Source: Ktedonobacteria bacterium brp13 (lineage in GTDB: Bacteria; Chloroflexota; Ktedonobacteria; Ktedonobacterales; Ktedonobacteraceae). From it: DNA of 64,000 nucleotides. Positions 17,138 through 27,000 of the stretch are shown here, piece by piece (position 1 is the first letter of the stretch; every line of letters starts with the position of its first letter). A program made the position numbers and the translations under genes. The stretch lies in contig AP024096.1 in the NCBI GenBank assembly GCA_015099395.1, positions 5,745,485-5,809,484 of the forward strand, read 5' to 3'. The notes under the pieces were generated by a model. That model was not told where the DNA came from. It did no database searches and worked only from the letters and a program-made list of their open reading frames with translations.

Positions 17138-18330
17138 TGTCTGCCAAAAGCTATATCGCGCGCAAGAGAATGCACGTGTTCCCCTTTATTCAGCCCAATC
17201 AGGATGCGCCGACGAAATGCGGGATCATCAACATATGCCAAAATGTGCAGCGTTTTTGCCAGACGGCCTAATTCCTGCAGTGCTTGTTGTAATGGATTTT
17301 GCTGCTGCATCGCCTGAAGTTTGGAAACGAGGAGAGACGGGCGAAGCAACTCATCTTTCAGTGATGCAGCCACGCGGTTCAAGTCATCCCAGTGCTCAAT
17401 GATAAGATGAACCCGGATATCTTTTTTAAGCGCGGGTGCGATCACCCCATAGTCAGTCCCTTTTCTCGCTCGATAGAGGGTTTGGTCAGGGAGATCACGC
17501 AATCTTGGAGCGAAACGAAACCCCAAGAGCGTAAAGAGACCAAAAATGATGTCGGTATAGCCGCCGGTATCCGTGTAATGTTCTTTAATTTCCGGTGCAT
17601 CTTGATACAGTAGCCCATCCAGGACATACGTTGCTTCACGCATGGTGCAATTGACGACATCAATCCAATATTGTTCACCTCGGTTATTCACATGATTGTA
17701 GAGTGTAATTCCACGCCTTCTACCAAAATAGCGCCGATTGTGCCGTGCATTTTCATGTAACGCGATCCCAGAGGAATTGGCCATGGTGGCGAGACCCAGG
17801 TTCGTCGCCTCCGCGACCAGAACCGCCCGGGCAGCGAGCACGTCCTGGGGCAGCTCAATTTTTCCAGGGCAGTGAGAACGAGTTTCTCATCTTCAATCCG
17901 GGCATCCTGATTTTTGTGGTTCGCGATGCGTTTGGAGACGTGCAGCGTCTGACGATGGAGCTGACCCTTTTTGCACTACCTGTTCCCATTTTTTCGGCAC
18001 GAAGGTGACTGAGACATCATCAGGAAGGGACTTCTTGCCCTGTTCGTTCAGCTTGCCCAACGTCTCAAGTCCCTCCAGGACCGGATTATTGGCTCTAGGT
18101 GAGCCGAACTGGAGGGTTCGTAACACGACGGGCGCAAACTCGCGCATATAGGTGTAGCGTCGGTCGAGCGAGGCAAAAAGGGTCGTCGTGTCTCCCTTCT
18201 CCAATTCTTCCGATTGTTTACAGACGTGTCTGATGACGCCCTCAGGGATGCTCGTGGTATCCGAAAGCAGCACACGCTCGACGCGTGCCCACACCAGAAC
18301 TAATGCACGATAGAGTCGTTGCTTTCTCCT
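17137..18330 (-). pseudogene. tnpA: degraded Tn3-family transposase
   Basis: Two blocks of Tn3 TnpA are recognisable. The upstream block (about 17893-18330) has RRRKQRLYRALVLVWARVE and RRYTYMREFAPVVLRTLQFG. The downstream block (17137-17868) has AARAVLVAEATNLGLATMA, VVNCTMREATYVLDGLLYQD, EHYTDTGGYTD, FTLLGFRFAPRLRDL and LNKGEHVHSLARDIAFGRQ. About 300 N-terminal residues are missing. A large segment between the blocks is deleted, the frame slips in an A-run near 17862, and the segment around the second catalytic Asp (normally after the LGL helix) is deleted. The C-terminus is cut by a miniature element. Confidence 0.88.
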
Positions 18331-18358
18331 CCGCTTGCCTTGCGTTCGTTTGCCATCC

Positions 18359-19255
18359 TTACCGCTGTCTTCCTTTGCGTCGTTGATAGATGAGTAAATC
18401 CTGTTTGATGGTCGCTTGATCCACTTCCGCGTAAAGCAGTGTACTTTGGATATTGCGGTGACCAAGCTGTTTGCGCACGGTCGTCACTGGTACCCCTGCT
18501 TGTAAGAGTTGGCTGGCTCGACTATGGCGCAATTGGTGAATCGTGGCCTGAATCTCTGCCGCCCGGCAGTATTTATGCCAGGCGTAGTGGGCCACACTGT
18601 ATTCCAATGGCAAAGGACTTCCGCCATAGCGAGGATCGCCGCGGAAGACAGAGCCGGAAGTGATACGGCTCTGCTTGAGATAACGCCGGAGCAAGCGGAT
18701 ACTTTCAGGCGCGGCGGTGAGCATGACGGTGCGTTCCCGTTGCCCTTTGCCGAAGACGCGGATCTTCTCATCATCCGTGCTCAAGTCAACATCGGTGGCG
18801 AGCAGGCTGAGTGCCTCTCCCACCCGAATTCCCGTGTCGTAAAGGAGGGTAAACAGCGTGCGATCCCGCAGATTGGACGCAGGAATGGCCTGGAGAATCT
18901 TGGTGACCGCCTCTGGGGCGAGCGGGCGTGGTTCGCGCTGGACCTGCTCAATGGAATCGAGGTGATCCATCGGGTTGGTGTCGATAACTTCATGGCGAAG
19001 CAGCCAGCGATAAAAGCTACACAGGCTGCTATAGCGTCGGCGGCGGGTCGCGGCGCTATGCTGCTCATTCTTGATCAAAAATGCCTGGATCTGTTCCGAC
19101 GTCACCGTGGTCAGATCGGTAGGCATCTCCTGGACAAACAGCAGTAAATCATGCGCATAGGATTTGATCGTGTTCAGTGGAACAGCACGCTGGCGCAGGC
19201 TCGCTACAAAGGCTTCGACCGCATCAGCAGTGGGAATATCTGGTTGGTTAGACAT
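18359..19255 (-). CDS. tnpI: tyrosine recombinase, TnpI-like resolvase of a Tn3-family transposon
   Basis: The 298-residue protein has an N-terminal SAM-like core-binding domain (VEAFVASLRQRAVPLNTIKS) and a C-terminal catalytic domain: Arg in LYDTGIRVGEALSLL, HQLRHSRASQLL (HxxR), LGHRNIQSTLLYAEV (His and Tyr). All five catalytic positions are present. The start at 19255 is preceded by GGGAGGG nine bases upstream. Position directly before a Tn3 tnpA relic on the same strand matches the Tn4430 arrangement, in which TnpI resolves cointegrates. A generic XerC/D-type function is the alternative. Confidence 0.85.
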   Translation of the reverse strand: MSNQPDIPTADAVEAFVASLRQRAVPLNTIKSYAHDLLLFVQEMPTDLTTVTSEQIQAFLIKNEQHSAATRRRRYSSLCSFYRWLLRHEVIDTNPMDHLDSIEQVQREPRPLAPEAVTKILQAIPASNLRDRTLFTLLYDTGIRVGEALSLLATDVDLSTDDEKIRVFGKGQRERTVMLTAAPESIRLLRRYLKQSRITSGSVFRGDPRYGGSPLPLEYSVAHYAWHKYCRAAEIQATIHQLRHSRASQLLQAGVPVTTVRKQLGHRNIQSTLLYAEVDQATIKQDLLIYQRRKGRQR

Positions 19256-19281
19256 ACGTATTTTCCCTCCCATACTTGTCA

Positions 19282-19397
19282 GTACCATATAACTAGGAAA
19301 ACTGCTCATGTCTTCGCTGAGTAACAGAGAGAAGAATTGGCCAGAGAAGCTGATTGATGATCAACCAGCTTCTCTCATTTTTCTTGTTATATGGTAC
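19282..19397. other. candidate TnpI recombination site
   Basis: GTACCATATAAC (19282-19293) and its exact reverse complement GTTATATGGTAC (19386-19397) lie just upstream of the recombinase gene. The similarity extends outward (CTTGT..GTACCATATAAC). Between them is a hairpin with arms GAGAAGCTG and CAGCTTCTC (about 19341-19375). Tyrosine-recombinase core sites are inverted 12-16-mers, but usually only a few bases apart; here the copies are 92 bases apart, so they may be two half-sites or accessory motifs. Confidence 0.4.
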
Positions 19398-19494
19398 AAG
19401 CGGCGGCCTCTCCGTAAAAGCACAGAGAGGGCAGTTGTCACAATTTTTTCCTCATGGGGACTGGCCCCTGTCCAGTATCATACAGCTTCGTGTT

Positions 19495-20379
19495 TTACCT
19501 CTGGCCTCCATAAATGGTTTCGACCACAATACCATGCAAGTCATCACGGGCGAAAACATACTGTGGGCTCGCTGGATCGAGCAACTGTTCAAGGGTCGAG
19601 ATATCCAGGGTCGAAAGCCGCTGCTTATACTCTGGATGATGAAGGTAGCCGCTCAACCAGGCCTCTAAATAGTCCTTTTGAGACGCTTCAAGGGGTGAAG
19701 CGAACTCGTGCAAAAAACTCTTGGGCATCACCGAGTTCAACCCGACTTCACGCAATATGTGGCTCCAGCCGTAGGGGTAGGCAACCCCGTTCGGCTGCGA
19801 ACCGCGCCAGTTGGCGAACAGCTGCGCATGTGCAACCCCTAGCCGTCCCTCCAAGCCTGGATCGCCCAGGCCCACGTCAAAGGGGAGGAATTGTGGGGGC
19901 AGTCCGCCCTCGCGCAGCACTACGCGCCCGCCTGGTCGTACTACTCGTGCGAGTTCGCGTACCCCAGCAACTTGATCGTTCAGACCGTGAACAACGCGGC
20001 TACACCAGACGAGATCAAACGTGCCATCCTCGAATGGCAGATGCAACACATCGCCCTCCTGAAATTGTATCTGTCCGGCCACGTCTGTCTCTTTTCCTTG
20101 ACTCCGGTCCCACTCGATCAATTGAGGGTTGGCATCCAGCCCGACCACTTCACCACCTGACCCGACCGCCTGGGCCAGGAGCCGGGTCATGCCGCCACCA
20201 CCACACCCGGCATCCAGCACTCGGCTCCCCGGCGCAAGCTGGAGCCACTCGACAATCTGTCTATCGAGTGGCGCAAAAAAACGGTCGGAGCGATTCAGAA
20301 ACGCTGACGTCCCCGTATGCTTGTGGGTGTGCGGATCGTCTTGATCTGCGGTGTGTCGATGGGTACTCTCATGGCTCAT
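19495..20379 (-). CDS. SAM-dependent class I methyltransferase
   Basis: The 294-residue protein contains motif I VLDAGCGGGGMTRLLA, an acidic strand end EVVGLDANPQLIE, IQFQEGDVLHLPFEDGTFDLVWCSRVVHG (motifs II-III) and VRPGGRVVLREGG. A His- and Asp-rich stretch precedes the fold (HTADQDDPHTHKHTG). The substrate is not evident; the UbiE/arsenite-methyltransferase-like Rossmann core has no extra cysteines. The ATG at 20379 is preferred over 20460 because the intervening residues do not look like a domain. It is the last gene of the Rrf2-led cluster; its base composition is GC-rich. Confidence 0.85.
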   Translation of the reverse strand: MSHESTHRHTADQDDPHTHKHTGTSAFLNRSDRFFAPLDRQIVEWLQLAPGSRVLDAGCGGGGMTRLLAQAVGSGGEVVGLDANPQLIEWDRSQGKETDVAGQIQFQEGDVLHLPFEDGTFDLVWCSRVVHGLNDQVAGVRELARVVRPGGRVVLREGGLPPQFLPFDVGLGDPGLEGRLGVAHAQLFANWRGSQPNGVAYPYGWSHILREVGLNSVMPKSFLHEFASPLEASQKDYLEAWLSGYLHHPEYKQRLSTLDISTLEQLLDPASPQYVFARDDLHGIVVETIYGGQR

Positions 20380-20465
20380 ATCTGATGTATCCTTCCTTGC
20401 TTCACAATAGTTCACTTGTACCTGTTCGATGATAGGAGAACCGTGTTCCCTTTCTACCATCGGTG

Positions 20466-22004
20466 TTAGTCGCCGATGGTAGCAGGTACTTTTACCTCAA
20501 CATGCTCTCCGCGCTTGCGGGCTGCCTTGGCGGCTTCGAGAGCGGGATCGCGACCAAGAAAGATGGCCAGGACCGCGCAGATGATGCAGCAGATGAGCGA
20601 TAACCGAAAGGTATCGTTCATCCCCATCGTCAGCGCGTGCTGCTCTATGCAGGTGTGGAGATGGAGCACCTGAGCGTGCAAGCCCAACTGCGTTATGCAG
20701 GTGGCTGCTGCATCCTTCGCGTGAGCCACTGTTTGCTGCGTCAGATAGGTCGTGAGAACCGCCACGCCAACCGCACCGAAGATCATCCTGGTCGAACTCA
20801 TCAGCGACGAGGCTGTCGCCATCTGCTTGTTGCTGATGGTTGAGACCGCCAGCGTTTGCATCGGTTGCGCGATCAGGCCCAGGCCAATGCCGCTCAAGAT
20901 CAGCCAGATCTGCACGTCAGCGCCGGTTGTGGCCACGGTCAGATTGGTAAAGCCGACCAGCGAGACGGCCACAATCGCGATACCCACAACCGAGAGGATG
21001 CGTGGCCCGACCGTGTTATAGAGCTTGCCGCCAATCGCCAGCCCGACAATCATCACCAGACCTTGCGAAATCAGAATTTCGCCAGTGGTGAGCGCGGAGA
21101 GCTTTTGCGCTTGCTCGAAAAAGAACGGCACAAGGAATATGCTGCCAATGAGGATCGCGGTGGTGAACCACGTCAACAGGTTCGCCATCATGAAGCTGTA
21201 GTGGCGGAACAGACGCAGGTCCATCACCGGATCTTTGACGCGCAACTCGACGATCACGAAAGCGATGAGCAGCACGCCACCGCCGATCAGGAAACTGAGG
21301 ACCGTCGCGTTGTTCCAACCTTTCAAGCCAGCTGCGTTGATGCTGTAGACAAAGGCCGCGAAGCCCGCCATCGAGAGGCCCAGGCCGAACGGATCGAGCG
21401 TGCTGGTCTGCTCTGCCTGCTGGCCATTCTCCGCGCGTTCGGCCGCTTTTCCTTTCAAGATGAGCAACGAGAGCAAGATGGCTACAATGCCGATCGGCAC
21501 GTTGATCGTAAAGATCGCGTTCCAGCTAAAACTCGTTGCCAGGTAGCCGCCGAGCGCGGGGCCAAAGGCCGGGCCAAGCAGCAACGGGATCATCAGTATC
21601 GTCATCGCGCCAGCTCGCTCGCTCGGGGCAAACAGACGGAAGATCATCGCCATCGCCAGCGGCTGGAGCGCGCCACCACCGAGTCCCTGGAAGATGCGGA
21701 AAGCGATCAGCCAGTCCTGGTTGGGCGCGACCGCACAGAGCACAGATCCCAGAGTAAAGATCGCCAACGAGATGAGGAAAAGCGTTTTCGCACCAACGCG
21801 ATCGCTGAGATAACCTACAATCGGAATGATCGCCGCGTTGGCTAGAAGATAACCGGTGCCAACCCAGGTAATCGTGCCATAATCGGCTTTGAACGCAATC
21901 GCCATCTGCGGCAGCACTACACTGACAATTGTCGTATCAAGAACCGCCATCAGCAGGCCCAATGCAATCACCATCGTAGCCTGCCATCGGTACGTCAAGC
22001 GCAT
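20466..22004 (-). CDS. DHA2-family (EmrB/QacA) drug:proton antiporter
   Basis: The 512-residue protein has 14 predicted membrane helices. MFS motifs are clear: LDTTIVSVVLPQMA in helix 1, GYLSDRVGAKTLF after helix 2, and GLGGGALQPLAMAMIFRLF with FAPSERAGAMTI around helices 4-5 (motif C-like GPAFGPALGGYLA). The soluble tail is short. GGAG lies seven bases before the ATG. It follows the flavoprotein gene by 93 bases on the same strand. An efflux role for a toxic electrophile or dye would fit the redox-type regulator upstream, but this is inference. Confidence 0.92.
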   Translation of the reverse strand: MRLTYRWQATMVIALGLLMAVLDTTIVSVVLPQMAIAFKADYGTITWVGTGYLLANAAIIPIVGYLSDRVGAKTLFLISLAIFTLGSVLCAVAPNQDWLIAFRIFQGLGGGALQPLAMAMIFRLFAPSERAGAMTILMIPLLLGPAFGPALGGYLATSFSWNAIFTINVPIGIVAILLSLLILKGKAAERAENGQQAEQTSTLDPFGLGLSMAGFAAFVYSINAAGLKGWNNATVLSFLIGGGVLLIAFVIVELRVKDPVMDLRLFRHYSFMMANLLTWFTTAILIGSIFLVPFFFEQAQKLSALTTGEILISQGLVMIVGLAIGGKLYNTVGPRILSVVGIAIVAVSLVGFTNLTVATTGADVQIWLILSGIGLGLIAQPMQTLAVSTISNKQMATASSLMSSTRMIFGAVGVAVLTTYLTQQTVAHAKDAAATCITQLGLHAQVLHLHTCIEQHALTMGMNDTFRLSLICCIICAVLAIFLGRDPALEAAKAARKRGEHVEVKVPATIGD

Positions 22005-22097
22005 AGGTTTACTCCTTCGCTCACTCTTTTCATACTATACTGTGTCGTTTCTTTCATTGCGCCACTTTTTTGCTCACGCGAGCACTGACCACATATG

Positions 22098-23123
22098 TCA
22101 AGCATCATGCGAGGTATCTTCCCTGGCTCGTCCGCCCGCGCGGAGGGCAGCCACAGCGTGGGCCGTGTCCTCGGTGATTAAGTCAGCGTTGATCATTGCT
22201 CCGGCCTTTAGGCCTGAAGCAGCGGCGGTGATAACCCAGGCACTCGGGTCGGAGACGTTGCCAGCGACCCACACCCCCGCAACAGTCGTGGCTCCGTTGG
22301 CATCAGCAGGAACGGAACTGCTGATGACGGAACCGGCGATCTCCAGGTCGGTTGTTAAGAGCCCCAGGCTCCTGAGCACCTCGGCGCGTGCTGTGAAACG
22401 GGGCGAGACCACGACGGCCTGGCGTGGAACAAACTCGCCGGAGCGCAGTCGTACGCCAACGAGCTGGTCGTCGTGGACTTCAAGAGCCGAGACCTCCCCT
22501 TCAACGACCGTGATACCACGGGCAGCCAGTTGCTCAGCCTGCTCCTGGGACAGGGCGGGCGCGGTATGCTGAAACAGGATCACGTTGGCACTCCACTGCC
22601 GAAACAGCAGCGCCACGTGAACGGCCATCGGCCCGGTGCCAAGGATGCCGAGAGCCTGGTCACGTACTTCCCAGCCGTGACAATACGGGCAGTGCAGCAC
22701 GTCACGTCCCCACCGCTCGGCTACCCCTGGAACGTCGGGCAACTCGTCTACCAGCCCGGTCGTCACCAGGAGTCGCCGCGCATGGACGCTGCCCCCATTG
22801 GCCAGCACCACCCGGAAGCCGACGCGGTCGCTCTGGCTGTCCAAACGCTCGACCGAGGCGACATCACCAGAGATGATCTGTCCGCCGTACCCAGTCACCT
22901 CGGCGCGACCAGCGGCCAACAGTTCCGAGGGCGTGGCTCCGTCGCGCGACAGGTAATTGTGGACGTGTGCGGCCACAGCGTTGCGGTGCTGGCCGCCATC
23001 CACGACCAGCACCGAACGTCGCGCACGCACAAGTGCTAACGCCCCACTCAATCCAGCGGCTCCCCCGCCGACGACGACCACATCGTACCATTCGCCTCGG
23101 CCCAAGACTGTTACATCAACCAT
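22098..23123 (-). CDS. thioredoxin-reductase-like FAD/NAD(P) oxidoreductase
   Basis: The 341-residue flavoprotein begins with the FAD-binding VVVVGGGAAGLSGALALVRA and ends with a second FAD contact GVWVAGNVSDPSAWV (GD replaced by GN). The NAD(P)-binding strand is LGILGTGPMAVHVALL. A CPYCHGWE segment provides two cysteines at the position of the redox-active CxxC of thioredoxin reductases. Members with this CPYCHGWE motif are often encoded beside Rrf2 regulators and are not classical TrxB. The substrate is unknown. The leader contains a palindrome (23150-23171). Confidence 0.88.
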   Translation of the reverse strand: MVDVTVLGRGEWYDVVVVGGGAAGLSGALALVRARRSVLVVDGGQHRNAVAAHVHNYLSRDGATPSELLAAGRAEVTGYGGQIISGDVASVERLDSQSDRVGFRVVLANGGSVHARRLLVTTGLVDELPDVPGVAERWGRDVLHCPYCHGWEVRDQALGILGTGPMAVHVALLFRQWSANVILFQHTAPALSQEQAEQLAARGITVVEGEVSALEVHDDQLVGVRLRSGEFVPRQAVVVSPRFTARAEVLRSLGLLTTDLEIAGSVISSSVPADANGATTVAGVWVAGNVSDPSAWVITAAASGLKAGAMINADLITEDTAHAVAALRAGGRAREDTSHDA

Positions 23124-23149
23124 CGTTTCTCCTCTCTTTGTTAATCATA

Positions 23150-23171
23150 GACTTTAGAGATTCATAAAGTC
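23150..23171. promoter_or_regulatory. palindrome upstream of the flavoprotein gene, candidate Rrf2 operator
   Basis: GACTTTA (23150-23156) and TAAAGTC (23165-23171) are perfect inverted repeats with an 8-base spacer, in the 80-base gap between the Rrf2 gene and the flavoprotein gene and 27 bases before its ATG. Confidence 0.5.
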
Positions 23172-23203
23172 CAGAATTAGTGTAAAAAAACACGGAAGCG
23201 CGT

Positions 23204-23617
23204 TCACACAAGCAAGGTTACATCACCGACTTGGCCAACCAGTTCAACCAGCTTGCGCTCTTTGAGGTAATCTTCCATCTGTTGTTCTGCCTGCATCATC
23301 ACCTGCTCAATCAAGCATCCTTGCTGACCAGGCCCGTCATCGCAATGAAACAGGGAAGCTGTCCCCTCAATAGCCTGAATCACCTCTAGAAAGGACAGAT
23401 CAGCTTTGTTTCTCATCAGCCTGTACCCTCCATTGATCCCAGGAGCAGACTCGATGATGTCTGCCTTCACGAGCCTAGTCAAAATCTTCGAGAGATAGGT
23501 CGGGGAAAGCCTCTGAAGCTCTGCCAGGCGTTGGACACCGATGGTGGTCTCCAGAGGGAGTGCCACAAAGTACAGCATCGTATGGAGCGCATAGTTGGTT
23601 GCTTGCGAATACTTCAC
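23204..23617 (-). CDS. Rrf2-family transcriptional regulator
   Basis: The 137-residue protein starts at a GTG with AAAGGAGAG upstream. It has the Rrf2 winged helix (MKYSQATNYALHTMLYFVAL, RLSPTYLSKILTRLVKADII, GINGGYRLMRNKADLSFLEV). The C-terminal loop has two cysteines (HCDDGPGQQGC) where [2Fe-2S] members have three, so direct thiol sensing is more likely than an iron-sulfur cluster. It heads a same-strand cluster with a flavoprotein, an efflux pump and a methyltransferase. Confidence 0.92.
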   Translation of the reverse strand: MKYSQATNYALHTMLYFVALPLETTIGVQRLAELQRLSPTYLSKILTRLVKADIIESAPGINGGYRLMRNKADLSFLEVIQAIEGTASLFHCDDGPGQQGCLIEQVMMQAEQQMEDYLKERKLVELVGQVGDVTLLV

Positions 23618-23652
23618 CGATCTCTCCTTTCTATTCCAGACTCGATGTGTCT

Positions 23653-23681
23653 ATAATAGAACAGGCAAACGAGATTGTCAA
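23653..23681 (-). promoter_or_regulatory. sigma-70-type promoter of the Rrf2 cluster
   Basis: On the minus strand TTGACA (complement of 23676-23681) and TATTAT (complement of 23653-23658) are separated by exactly 17 bases, 36 bases before the GTG start. Confidence 0.75.
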
Positions 23682-24041
23682 GAGGTCCGTTTTGGGGAAA
23701 CTGTTCAGACTTAGCCTAAGGAGGTTTTGGTGGTGAGGAACGCAAGACATTGAGAGAACAGGTTGAGTCCCTGAGCCATCTAGGTGCCAAAGATGCGGCC
23801 AAGCCCACGCCGTTTAATGTTGTTTGTACCAGAAAAATCTCTCCAGCGATATATAAGTCGAAAAGAGAAATTGTCCCTATTTTACTCCTGTAAAACTGGT
23901 TGGCATTTACTATTCTAGCCATGGCAGATGTTACGGTCCTTCTATCAAGAGTATTTCTGCACTTCATGAAGAAAGGGTCTTCTCGCTGATTCAATTTTTT
24001 TTCTGTTTTCTGTTTTTTAGTTCTCTATGTAAGGACACAAT
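23682..24041. other. intergenic region with a possible gene remnant
   Basis: A plus-strand frame at about 23719-23893 (GGEERKTLREQVESLSHLGA, KDAAKPTPFNVV) looks protein-like but has no start codon and is not recognised. The rest is AT-rich leader of the subtilase gene; no promoter was identified with confidence. Confidence 0.3.
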
Positions 24042-27000
24042 GTGAGAAAAAAGAAAATCATTCCTATTACTGGTATTATTGGTATTCTTGCTGTTGGGTG
24101 TATATTCGTCTTAACGAATACATTGCCTTTCAGTACAACTGTTGTAGCAGCGTCAAGCTTTCTCAGCAACGCTGTATCTCATACAACGACATCTCCAGTT
24201 ACCCAGCCAGCAAAAGCAAATATGCTCGCAAAGAGCGAGAAACCGACTGTTATTCCCAATAGTTATATCGTGGTGCTCAAAAATAAGCCATACGCCAAGG
24301 CAGCTGAAATCAAGTCCATGGCCCACAAACTGGCCAGCACCTATGGCGGTACATTGACAAATGTCTATACAGCGGCATTGCAAGGATTTTCCTTGCATAT
24401 CTCCGATGCGCAGGCCAAAAAGTTGGCGAAAGATGCTCAAGTCTCTTATATTGAGCAGGACGCGACCATGCCGCTTATGTCTACCAGTATGCAGAGTAGT
24501 ACCACTCCCACGACGCAGGCCAATGCGCCCTGGTCTCTGGATCGTATTGATCAGCAGAATTTACCGTTAAGTGGTACATACTCGTATAATACGGATGGAT
24601 CCAATGTATCTGTCTATATCCTTGATACAGGTGTTCGTTTCACGCATGTTGACTTTGGTGGTCGTGCAGTCTCGGCTCCAGATGGAGGAGATAACAATGA
24701 CTGTGCGGGACATGGTACAGCCATAGCGGGCATAATTGGTGGAACAACCTGGGGCGTGGCAAAGAATGCCAAGCTCTACTCGCTGAGGAACCTGTCCTGC
24801 ACCAATGTTCCTGCCACCTCCCTTGGTATGTCGGCTATTGACTGGGTGACAGCCAATGCGCAGCGTCCGGCTGTTGTGAATATCAGTTGGGGGACAAACA
24901 TCGATCCGGCATTGGATGCATCGATCAATAATTCCATGGCGTCAGGCATTACCTATGTTATCGCGGCTGGCAATAATAATGGCGATGCATGCCAGACCTC
25001 TCCACAGGATGACACAAACGCGATCGTAGTTGGTTCGACCGGTCGTAGCGACGCACGTTCCCCCTTTTCCAACTATGGCCCGTGCGTGACAATGTTTGCG
25101 CCTGGTGAATTTATTCCAACCGATTCCTATGTTAGTGACACAGCGACAACGACAGCAACCGGTACTTCATTTTCAGCGCCACTCGTTGCAGGTGCCGCGG
25201 CTCTCTATTTATCCGCTCACCCAACTGCCACCCCCAGCCAGGTAAAAGCCGCGCTGCTTGCGTGTGCAACCAGCGGCGTTATCACCAATGTGGGATCAGG
25301 CTCACCAAACAAGCTTTTGTCAATCCAGTGTGCTCAATCTATCCAGGTCACCAATCCTGGTCTGTTGATGTCAACGCAGGGTCAGTCCATACATCTCCAG
25401 CTACAGGCAACTGATCCCACCCCAGGGCAGAGCATCACGTATAGTGCAACGGGCCTGCCATCTGGACTATCGCTTGATGCATCTACCGGTGTCATCTCTG
25501 GTACCTATGCGGGAACAGGAGCCAACCCCGTGCAGGTGACAGTGAGTGATAGTAGCGGGGCAAGCGGTTCTGCTTCATTTATGTGGAATACAATCAAAGG
25601 CTATGGTTCTATTACTGATGCCGTCAAGAACTGTATCGATGATGCTCACAGCCTGGCCAGCGATGGCAACACGATCCAGCTCTACTCCTGTAATCAGTCG
25701 CAGGCTCAGAACTGGATGCTGAATGACAATGGTACAATCACGGTATTCGGGATGTGTATGACCGCATCCAATAATGGTACTACGGACGGAACACCGATCG
25801 TGCTCTATGATTGTAGTACGGCACCCTCACAGATCTGGCAGCCACAGAGCAACGGAGAACTGCTCAATCCTGCTTCTGGCCTCTGTTTGAATGAGCCGAG
25901 CACAAGTGGGGGAACACAGTTGACCCTGGCGACCTGTACAGGGGCCTCAACCCAACAATGGACTCTTCCTGGCGCAAACTCTCCTAATATATTGGCAGCG
26001 ACCAATCCTGGTGATCAGATAAGCGACAAAGGTACTGCTGTGAGCTTGCAGTTCAGGGCCTTTGATTCTGGTGTAGGCCAGACCGTCACCTATAGTGCAA
26101 CAGGTCTACCAGCGGGACTCTCAATCAACACATCGACCGGATTAATCTCTGGTACGCTGACAAATGTTGGGAGCAGTTCTGTGACTCTGACTGCAAAAGA
26201 CGGGACCGGAGTAAGCACCACGGCTTCGTTCAATTGGAGCGTTGGCAATGGGGCAATTACCGGCCTCAGTGGGCAATGTTTGGATGATCAGCATACATCT
26301 ACAACAAACGGCAACCCGATCGATGTCTGGGGTTGTAATCAGGGAGCGTCACAGGAATGGACGCTAGGAGCAGGGAACACCCTGCAAGTCGTTGGTAAAT
26401 GTATGACGGCTTCAAATAATGGCATCACGGTCGGAACACCGATCGTGCTTTATGATTGTAGTTCTGCACCCTCGCAGATCTGGCAGCCACAGAGTAACGG
26501 AGAACTGCTCAATCCTGTCTCAGGCCTCTGCTTGAATGCTCCTGCCACAAGCTCTACATTGACTCTGGCAACCTGCACAGACTCTGCCAATCAGCAATGG
26601 ACTCTGCCAGTCGCTGATAACGTCACCATCACCAACCCTGGTCAGCAGTCTGTTGTTGCGGGAACTGCAACCAGCTTGCAAATCAATGCGGCAAACTTTA
26701 ATACGCAGCAGACATTGAGCTATAGTGCGACCGGTCTACCAGCGGGACTCTCAATCAACGCATCGACCGGATTAATCTCTGGCACTCCGACAACTGCTGG
26801 GAGCAGTTCTGTAACCGTCACCGTGAAGGATAGCTCTGGAGTGAGCGCAACGATGACGTTCAATTGGGACATCGCCAAGGCACAAGGTGCGATCACCGGT
26901 GTGAATGGTAACTGTATCGATGATAGCGCCAGCCAAAGCTGGAACGGTAACGTGATCCAGCTCTACGGCTGTAATCAGTCGCCGGCTCAGACTTGGACGC

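Noticed and set aside
19308..20432. Long plus-strand frame of 374 codons
   Set aside because: Antisense to the methyltransferase, which has all SAM-binding motifs; low-complexity Arg/Ser/Pro product.
20856..21845. Long plus-strand frame of 329 codons
   Set aside because: Antisense to the DHA2 pump; composition rich in Arg, Glu, Gln and His as expected for the complement of a membrane-protein gene, and no family likeness.
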